From Pseudonocardia sp. (GTDB lineage: Bacteria > Actinomycetota > Actinomycetes > Mycobacteriales > Pseudonocardiaceae): a DNA stretch of 64,000 bases. Every line of letters begins with the position of its first letter. Positions within the stretch are counted from its first letter, which is position 1. A model generated the notes under the pieces. The model ran no database searches and had not been told where the DNA came from. It was given only the letters and a program-made list of their open reading frames with translations. Below are positions 58,661 through 64,000 of the stretch, one piece after another. Both the position numbers and the translations under genes were made by a program. The stretch is taken from NCBI RefSeq assembly GCF_025465255.1, contig NZ_JAODNI010000092.1:62001-126000 (forward strand). Direction: 5' to 3'.

Positions 58661-59716
58661 GTGCGTGATCGGCCGAGCCGTACTCCCGTCGATCAGCAGA
58701 TCGTCGGGGTCATCCGCATGCCCGACTCCGCCGAGGGCCCGGTCTTCGCGCTCGTCAAGCGGCTGCTGATCGCCCTCGCCGCCCTCTTCGGCGCGGCGCT
58801 GATCGTCTACGTCGGTCGCGACGGCTACGTCGACAACAACGGCGAGGGCGCGATCTCGTTCAACGACGCCCTCTACTACGCCACGGTGTCGCTCTCCACG
58901 ACCGGCTACGGGGACATCGTCCCGTACACCGCGACCGCCCGGCTGCTCACCACGATCGTGATCACGCCGTTGCGGCTGCTCTTCCTCATCGTCCTCGTCG
59001 GTACCACCGTCGAGCTGCTCACCGAGCGCTCCCGGCAGTCGTTCCGCATCCAGCGCTGGAGGTCACGCGTGCGCGACCACACCGTCGTCGTCGGCTACGG
59101 GACGAAGGGCCGGGCCGCGGTCGAGACGCTGCTCGGCGACGGTACGGAGCCGGACCACATCGTGGTCGTGGACACCGACCGCGCCCAGCTCGACGCCGCC
59201 TCCGCGCTCGGCCTGGTCACCGTCACCGGCAACGCCACCCGGTCGTCCGTCCTGCGGATCGCGGGCGCCCACCACGCGTCGGCCATCGTCGTGGCGACGA
59301 ACAGGGACGACACCGCCGTCCTCGTCACCCTGACCGCCCGCGAGCTCGCGCCCAAGACCCGGATCGTGGCTTCGGTGCGGGAGTCCGAGAACGTGCATCT
59401 GCTGCGCCAGTCCGGGGCGACATCGGTGATCGTCTCGGCGGAGACGGCGGGCCGGCTGCTCGGGGTCGCGACGCGCACGCCGAGCGTCGTCGAGGTCATC
59501 GAGGACCTGCTGACGCCGGACGCGGGCTTCGCGATCAGCGAGCGCGAGATCGAGGAGTCCGAGGTCGGGGGCTCCCCGCGGCACCTCGGTGACATCGTGC
59601 TGGGCGTGGTCCGCGGGGACAAGCTGCACCGCGTCGACGCGTCCACCGTCGACGCCCTGGAGCGGGGGGACCGGCTCCTCTACGTCCGCAAGGCGAGCCC
59701 CGCCGACGAGGACTGA
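58661..59716 (+). CDS. Potassium channel with RCK/TrkA domains
   Basis: A 351-aa two-helix K+ channel. Helix 1 at about 33-51, pore helix and selectivity filter STTGYGD (about 79-85), helix 2 at about 97-117, then TrkA-N (RCK) with VVVGYGTKGRAAVETLLGDG (about 143-162) and a TrkA-C-like end. It forms a gated tetramer. It corresponds to M. tuberculosis Rv3200c, downstream of adnB in both genomes. The last 6 codons plus stop are duplicated immediately after the gene. Confidence 0.87.
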   Translation: MRDRPSRTPVDQQIVGVIRMPDSAEGPVFALVKRLLIALAALFGAALIVYVGRDGYVDNNGEGAISFNDALYYATVSLSTTGYGDIVPYTATARLLTTIVITPLRLLFLIVLVGTTVELLTERSRQSFRIQRWRSRVRDHTVVVGYGTKGRAAVETLLGDGTEPDHIVVVDTDRAQLDAASALGLVTVTGNATRSSVLRIAGAHHASAIVVATNRDDTAVLVTLTARELAPKTRIVASVRESENVHLLRQSGATSVIVSAETAGRLLGVATRTPSVVEVIEDLLTPDAGFAISEREIEESEVGGSPRHLGDIVLGVVRGDKLHRVDASTVDALERGDRLLYVRKASPADED

Positions 59717-59740
59717 GCCCCGCCGACGAGGACTGAGCCC
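59695..59740 (+). repeat. 20-bp tandem duplication over the K+ channel stop codon
   Basis: The unit GAGCCCCGCCGACGAGGACT occurs at 59695-59714 and 59715-59734, with a partial third copy GAGCCC to 59740. The duplication begins in the last codons and carries the TGA stop twice, ending at the histidine kinase stop. It looks like a recent slippage event. Confidence 0.85.
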
Positions 59741-61060
59741 TCAGGCCCGGGGGAGCCGGAGCGCGAATGCCGCCCCGCGACCGTCGACCGGCTCGACGCA
59801 CCCCAGATCTCCGCCGTGCGCCCGCGCGATCCCGCGGGCGATCGCCAGGCCCAGGCCCGCGCCGCCGTCGTCCGCCGAGCGCGCCTCGTCGAGCCGTACG
59901 AGGCGTTCGAAGATCCGTTCCCGATCGGCGGGGGCCACCCCGGCACCGTCGTCGGAGACGGTCACGATCCCCGGCGCCCGGACCCGCACCTCGATCCGGC
60001 CGGTCGTGTGCCGGCGGGCGTTGTCCAGCAGGTTCGCGAGCACCTGGGCCAGGCGCGGCGCGTCCCCGGGCACGACCACCGGATCCCCCTCGAGCTCGAC
60101 GGCCACCTGCGGGGCCAGCAGCCGCACGCGCTCGACCTCCGTGCGGGCCAGCTCCAGCAGGTCGACCGGTTCGCGTCGCAGCTCGATCCCGGCGTCGAGG
60201 CGCGCGAGCACGAGCAGGTCGTCGACCAGCCGGCCGGCGCGGTGGGTCTCGCGCAGCAGGAGCAGGTGCAACCGGTCCCGGTCCTCCGCCGCCAGCCCGG
60301 GGGCGATGGCCGCCTCCGCGGCGGCCTGCACCCCGGCCAGCGGGGTGCGCAGCTCGTGCGCGGCGTCGGCGACGAACTGGCGGGTCCGGGCCTCCGACGC
60401 CCGCGCGGTCGCCTCCGCCCCCTCCAGCTCGTCGAGCATCGCGTCGAAGGCCGCGGCCGTGCGGCCGAGCTCGGTGTCCGTGCGGGTGGGGGCGAGCCGG
60501 CTGCCCCGGTCCCCGCGGGTGATCGAGCGGGCGAGCCCGGTCATCGCGTCGAGCGGGGCCAGCGCGACCCGGGTCGTCGCGAGGGTGATCAGCCCGGCGA
60601 GGACCAGCGCGCCGACGCTCAGCAGGAACAACGTGCGGCGCAGCCGTCGCTGGACGGTGGAGACCTCGTCCTCGTCGCCGACGAGGGTGAGCGTGGAACC
60701 GTCCGGCAGGGCGCTCCGCACGACCCGGTCCCCGTTGCGCGTATCCGGGACCCGCCCGCGGCCGCCGCCTCCCGGGCCGTCCCGGTAGATCGTGCCGTCG
60801 CTGCCGGTCACGAACGCGCGGACGCCGGGGCTCTCGACCTGACGGACGAGCTCGCCCTGCCGCACCCCCTGCTCGACGAGCTGGGCGGCGACCCCGGCGC
60901 GGGCCTGCAGCCGGGTGTCGAGGTCGGACCTGGTCTGGGCGGCCACGAGGACGTCGGTCAGCACCCCGACGACCAGGAGCACGACGGCGAGCACGACCAT
61001 GCTCAGCGCGGTGACCCGGCGGCGGAGCGAGACGGTGCGCAGCGCGGAGGGCCTGCTCAC
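59741..61060 (-). CDS. Two-component sensor histidine kinase
   Basis: A 439-aa HisKA kinase. Membrane helix about 16-40, an extracytoplasmic sensor region to about 140, a second helix (about 143-163), HAMP (about 164-217), H-box ADAAHELRTPLAG with His235, N-box NLLDNARRH (about 345) and G-boxes VSDDGAGVA and GGAGLGLAIARG. It phosphorylates the response regulator encoded just upstream; their genes overlap by 4 bases (GTGA). The signal is unknown. Confidence 0.9.
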   Translation of the reverse strand: MSRPSALRTVSLRRRVTALSMVVLAVVLLVVGVLTDVLVAAQTRSDLDTRLQARAGVAAQLVEQGVRQGELVRQVESPGVRAFVTGSDGTIYRDGPGGGGRGRVPDTRNGDRVVRSALPDGSTLTLVGDEDEVSTVQRRLRRTLFLLSVGALVLAGLITLATTRVALAPLDAMTGLARSITRGDRGSRLAPTRTDTELGRTAAAFDAMLDELEGAEATARASEARTRQFVADAAHELRTPLAGVQAAAEAAIAPGLAAEDRDRLHLLLLRETHRAGRLVDDLLVLARLDAGIELRREPVDLLELARTEVERVRLLAPQVAVELEGDPVVVPGDAPRLAQVLANLLDNARRHTTGRIEVRVRAPGIVTVSDDGAGVAPADRERIFERLVRLDEARSADDGGAGLGLAIARGIARAHGGDLGCVEPVDGRGAAFALRLPRA

Positions 61061-61722
61061 GGGGCGTCCGTGCGCAGCACGTACCCGAGGCCGCGCACGG
61101 TGTGCAGCAGCCGCGGCTCGCCGAGCTTGCGGCGCAGCGCCGAGACGTGCACCTCGACGAGGTTCGGGTCGTAGTCCGTGTACCCCCAGATCCGGGTCAG
61201 GATCTGCGTCTTGCTGACCACCCGGCCGCGCTGCGCGGCCAGGTACTCCAGCAGTCGCAGCTCCGTGGCCGTCACCTCCACCGGCCGCCCGCCGCGCCGC
61301 ACCGATCCGGCCGCGGCGTCCACGACGAGGTCCCCGATCTCCACGGTGCTCGGGGTGCGCCCCATCCGGCGCAGGACCGCGGTGACCCGGGCGGTGAGCT
61401 CGGCCAGGGCGAACGGCTTGACCACGTAGTCGTCCGCGCCGGCGTGCAGCCCGCGCAGCCGGTCGTCGACGCCGTCGCGCGCGGTGAGCATGACGACGCC
61501 GGCGTCGCTGGTGCGCCGGACCACCTCCAGCAGGGCGAACCCGTCGCGGCCGGGAAGCATCACGTCGAGGACCACGAGATCGGGCCGGTAGCCGTCGAGA
61601 TCGTCCTCCAGGGTGCGCCCGTCCGGGCGGCCGGTGGCGTCGAAACCGGCCTCCGCGAGTCCCGTGAGGACGGCGGCACGGATCGCCTCCGCGTCCTCGA
61701 CCACCAGCACCCGGGCTCCCAC
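61057..61722 (-). CDS. OmpR-family response regulator
   Basis: A 221-aa response regulator. The receiver domain has VVEDAEAIR, phosphoacceptor Asp53 in LVVLDVMLPG, MLTARDG and VVKPFAL (Lys about 103). The C-terminal winged HTH (about 125-218) contains TATELRLLEYLAAQRGRVVS and VHVSALRRKL. It probably binds the two phased repeats (61746-61791) upstream, controlling itself and the divergent DUF5666 gene. GTG start at 61722. Confidence 0.9.
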   Translation of the reverse strand: MGARVLVVEDAEAIRAAVLTGLAEAGFDATGRPDGRTLEDDLDGYRPDLVVLDVMLPGRDGFALLEVVRRTSDAGVVMLTARDGVDDRLRGLHAGADDYVVKPFALAELTARVTAVLRRMGRTPSTVEIGDLVVDAAAGSVRRGGRPVEVTATELRLLEYLAAQRGRVVSKTQILTRIWGYTDYDPNLVEVHVSALRRKLGEPRLLHTVRGLGYVLRTDAP

Positions 61723-61745
61723 CCGGCCATTCTCCGCTGCCCCTC

Positions 61746-61791
61746 CTGAAGATCGGCTGAAGGACACCCGCGCCTTCAGGTTCCGCTCAGG
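61746..61791. promoter_or_regulatory. Two divergent response-regulator boxes, 11-bp phased repeats
   Basis: On the plus strand CTGAAG at 61746-61751 repeats at 61757-61762, an 11-base period. On the minus strand CCTGAG (61791-61786) and CCTGAA(G) (61780-61775) repeat with the same 11-base period. This is the geometry of OmpR/PhoB-type tandem dimers, one box facing each of the two genes in a gap of about 90 bp. Confidence 0.65.
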
Positions 61792-61812
61792 CGGGCGCCC
61801 GACGCTGAGGTC

Positions 61813-62529
61813 ATGAGCAGTGAGAACGAACCCGCCGAACAGGTCGCGGCCCCGGCCGCCCGCCGCCGACGTCCGTCGAAGCGCTGGTCGATCGGTGGCG
61901 GCGCGGTGCTGGCGGTGCTGATCCTCGGCGGGGTGGTCGCGGCACTGGTGATCCCCGGCGGCGGCCACGGACGCGGCGGCCCCCGCGGTGGTGACGTCGG
62001 GCTGACGGCCGCCGAGGACGACCTGGGCGGCTCCGACCTCCTCGGCACCGGGCCGGGGGAGGACCGCCGCGGCGGCGGCCGGGACCGCGACACCCGCGGG
62101 ACCGGCGACGACACCCTCCTCGTCGGCGTCGTGAAGAGCACGGCGAGCGGCAGCCTCGTCGTCACCCGGGACGGCGGCGGGGACGTCACCGTCCGGACCG
62201 ACGACCGCACCCGGGTCCGCGGCACGGCCACCGCGCTCGCCGACCTGACCGCGGGCGAGCGGGTCGTCGTCCGGGTGACGGGGACGGGGGACACCGCGAC
62301 CGCCGTGGCGGTCCAGGCCCCGAAGGCCCGGCTGACCGGCACCGTCACCGCCCTCACCGGGGACCGCGCCACCGTCGTCGAGGCGGGCGGGCTCACCGGG
62401 ACGGTCGATGTCTCCGGCCTGACCGACAAGCCCGCCGTCGGCACGCTGGCGCTCTTCACGGGCACGCCGACCGAGAACGGCACGGTCCTCAAGGCGGAGA
62501 CCTCCCGCACGCTGCCCGTCACTCCCTGA
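61813..62529 (+). CDS. Membrane-anchored DUF5666 protein
   Basis: A 238-aa protein. A basic N-terminus with RRRRPSKRW, a membrane helix (about 27-48, GGAVLAVLILGGVVAALVIP), a Gly/Asp/Arg-rich linker (about 50-105), then two OB-like DUF5666 repeats (about 103-165: LLVGVVKSTASGSLVVTRDG; about 170-230: RLTGTVTALTGDRATVVEAG). It is extracytoplasmic. Divergent from the HK/RR operon and sharing its regulator boxes, it is the likely target of that system, possibly an accessory envelope sensor. Confidence 0.75.
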   Translation: MSSENEPAEQVAAPAARRRRPSKRWSIGGGAVLAVLILGGVVAALVIPGGGHGRGGPRGGDVGLTAAEDDLGGSDLLGTGPGEDRRGGGRDRDTRGTGDDTLLVGVVKSTASGSLVVTRDGGGDVTVRTDDRTRVRGTATALADLTAGERVVVRVTGTGDTATAVAVQAPKARLTGTVTALTGDRATVVEAGGLTGTVDVSGLTDKPAVGTLALFTGTPTENGTVLKAETSRTLPVTP

Positions 62530-62549
62530 CGGCGGGACGGCGCACCCCG

Positions 62550-62555
62550 TAGGGT
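62550..62555 (+). promoter_or_regulatory. Leaderless -10 for the exonuclease III gene
   Basis: TAGGGT is 8 bases before the GTG at 62564. Confidence 0.5.
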
Positions 62556-62563
62556 CGACGACC

Positions 62564-63406
62564 GTGCGTCTGGCGACCTGGAACGTGAACTCCGCGAAGT
62601 CCCGGCTCCCGCGGCTCCTGCCCTGGCTCGACGAGCGGGCCCCGGACGTCGTCTGTCTGCAGGAGACCAAGCTGTCCGACGCGGACTTCGCGGAGACCTT
62701 CGACGCGGTTCTCGCCGAGCGCGGCTACCAGGTCGCCCACCACGGGCAGGGCCGCTGGAACGGGGTCGCGCTGCTCTCCCGGGTCGGCCTCGACGACGTC
62801 GTGCGCGGCCTCCCGGACGAGCCCCGGTTCCCGGACGAGGACGCCGCACCGGACGCCCGGGCCGTCACCGCGACCTGCGGGGGACTGCGCGTGACCTCGG
62901 TGTACGTGCCCAACGGCCGCGCCCCCGAGGATCCGCACTACGCCTACAAGCTCCGCTGGCTCGAGGCCCTGCGCACGATGGTCGCGGCCGGCGACGCCGC
63001 GACCACGGTCGTCGCCGGGGACATGAACATCGCCCCGACCGACGCGGACGTGTGGGACCCGGAGCTGTTCGTCGAGTCCACGCACGTCACCAAGCCCGAG
63101 CGGGACGCGCTCGCCGCCCTGCAGGCGACCGGCCTGCGCGACGTCGTGCGGGACCGCTGGCCGGACGAGCGCGTCTTCTCCTACTGGGACTACCGCGCCG
63201 GCCGCTTCCACAAGGACCTCGGGATGCGGATCGACCTGGTGCTCACCGGGGACGCGGCGACCGGGCGGGTGCAGGCCGCCTGGATCGACCGCAAGGCGCG
63301 GAAGGGTACCGGCCCCAGCGACCACGCACCGGTGATCGTGGACCTGGACGAGGCACCGGACGGGGACATCGGGCCGGTCGTCCCGCCGCCCAGCGCCCGG
63401 CGGTGA
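62564..63406 (+). CDS. xth: Exodeoxyribonuclease III
   Basis: A 280-aa ExoIII/AP endonuclease. LATWNVNSAKSRLPRLLPWL (about 3-22), catalytic Glu in VCLQETKLSD (about 31-40), VYVPNGRAPED (about 112), GDMNIAPTDADVWDP (about 150-164) and the final GPSDHAPVIVDL (His about 256) are all present. It cleaves at abasic sites and degrades 3' ends in base excision repair. Start GTG, leaderless. Confidence 0.9.
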   Translation: MRLATWNVNSAKSRLPRLLPWLDERAPDVVCLQETKLSDADFAETFDAVLAERGYQVAHHGQGRWNGVALLSRVGLDDVVRGLPDEPRFPDEDAAPDARAVTATCGGLRVTSVYVPNGRAPEDPHYAYKLRWLEALRTMVAAGDAATTVVAGDMNIAPTDADVWDPELFVESTHVTKPERDALAALQATGLRDVVRDRWPDERVFSYWDYRAGRFHKDLGMRIDLVLTGDAATGRVQAAWIDRKARKGTGPSDHAPVIVDLDEAPDGDIGPVVPPPSARR

Positions 63407-63445
63407 CCGGGGCCCGTCCGGGCGGTTGAACTCCCCGGCAGCGGG

Positions 63446-63451
63446 TAGCAC
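63446..63451 (+). promoter_or_regulatory. Leaderless -10 for the aldehyde dehydrogenase gene
   Basis: TAGCAC is 5 bases before the GTG at 63457. Confidence 0.4.
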
Positions 63452-63456
63452 CTGGC

Positions 63457-64000
63457 GTGACCGACATCGCCGAGCGCCCCCTGGCCGACCCGTCCGACCG
63501 TGTCCTCACCGTTCTCGACCCGAGCACCGGCGAGGTCGCCACGGAGTTGCCCGTCGCGGACGAGCCCGCCGTCGCCGACGCGCTGGCGTCCGCCCGGGCC
63601 GCCCAGCCCGGCTGGGCCCGGACCCCCGCCGCGGAACGAGGTGCGGCGCTGCGGGCCGCGGCGGCCGCGGTGCGCGCCGCGGCGGACGAGCTGGCCGAGC
63701 TCAACACCCGGGAGACCGGCAAGACACGAGACGACGCCCGGGGCGGGATCGAGGCCGGAGCCGGCACCCTCGAGCAGTACGCCGAGCTGGGACCGGTCCA
63801 CCGCGGCCGCAGCCTGCAGGGCGGATGGGGCGCAACGGACCTGATGGTCCCGGTGCCGCGCGGCGTCGTCGCCGTCCTGACCCCGTGGAACGACCCCGTC
63901 GCCGTCGCCGCGGGTCTGCTCGGCGCCGCGCTCGTCACCGGCAACACGGTCGTCCACAAGCCGAGCGAGCGCTGTCCCGCGACGGGCCGCCGGTTCGCCG
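63457..64000 (+). CDS. Aldehyde dehydrogenase, N-terminal part (cut by the window end)
   Basis: The frame from GTG at 63457 is open to the window end (181 codons, no stop). TVLDPSTGEVATELPVADEP, GWARTPAAERGAAL, LNTRETGKTRDDA, LTPWNDPVAVAAG and GNTVVHKPSERCP are diagnostic N-terminal NAD(P)-binding segments of the ALDH superfamily, of the succinate-semialdehyde dehydrogenase type by pattern. The catalytic Cys and Glu lie beyond the window. Confidence 0.85.
   Translation, partial: MTDIAERPLADPSDRVLTVLDPSTGEVATELPVADEPAVADALASARAAQPGWARTPAAERGAALRAAAAAVRAAADELAELNTRETGKTRDDARGGIEAGAGTLEQYAELGPVHRGRSLQGGWGATDLMVPVPRGVVAVLTPWNDPVAVAAGLLGAALVTGNTVVHKPSERCPATGRRFA

Noticed and set aside
1-64000. 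CRISPR array, prophage, insertion sequence, tRNA or rRNA
   Set aside because: No regularly spaced repeats, integrase/transposase motifs, cloverleaf with CCA-end context, or rRNA-like stretch was recognised.

Overview
The window is one contiguous piece of a high-G+C actinobacterial chromosome. GTG starts are frequent, many promoters are leaderless (a TANNNT-like -10 hexamer 5-8 bases before the start codon), and the gene content is typical of the order: LpqY-SugABC, AdnAB, actinobacterial MoeZ, DUF3107, an uroporphyrinogen-III synthase fused to a winged helix, and a DUF5914 Rieske protein. Pseudonocardiaceae (Pseudonocardia or a relative) is the best guess. I saw no rRNA, tRNA, CRISPR array, phage or transposase gene.

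0-20 kb. A MarR regulator is followed by a DUF1003/MgtE_N-CBS pair, PhzF, and a CoA-ester lyase plus acyl-CoA dehydrogenase. Next come a YflT-type stress protein and the trehalose importer lpqY-sugA-sugB-sugC. Then follow a ParB-like/metallophosphoesterase pair, a methyltransferase convergent with a DUF5914 Rieske protein, and corA. The corA transcript appears to begin with a 21-codon leader peptide and a hairpin. MaoC, Nudix, a 52-aa membrane peptide with a PH-domain protein, PHP, and a RecB-type Fe-S nuclease complete this part.

20-60 kb. This part keeps a backbone that I recognise from Mycobacterium tuberculosis Rv3200c-Rv3212 (from memory): beta-propeller protein, rhlE, MiaE_2 ferritin-like protein, DUF3107, TetR, moeZ, TIGR02569, alkyltransferase-like protein, lipV-like hydrolase, adnA, adnB and a K+ channel. 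Cassettes are inserted into it. They are (i) an NRAMP transporter with a GntR regulator and a TetR/DUF4873/SDR/AurF-like oxygenase/hydrolase locus, (ii) a copper P-type ATPase with a secreted partner and a CsoR-like operator, (iii) an 812-aa low-complexity membrane protein, (iv) narK-nirB-nirD-hemD-cbiX for nitrite assimilation and siroheme, and (v) a GH16 lipoprotein between adnA and adnB.

60-64 kb. A histidine kinase/response regulator operon faces a DUF5666 protein. The region between them carries two 11-bp-phased direct repeats. Exonuclease III and the start of an aldehyde dehydrogenase, cut by the window edge, follow.

The most rewarding regulatory reads are the corA leader, a GntR motif shared between its own promoter and the NRAMP promoter, twin TetR operators at the SDR/AurF locus, the CsoR-like box, the response-regulator repeats, and a family of intergenic palindromes. 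All functions are inferred from sequence pattern recognition; no database search was run.
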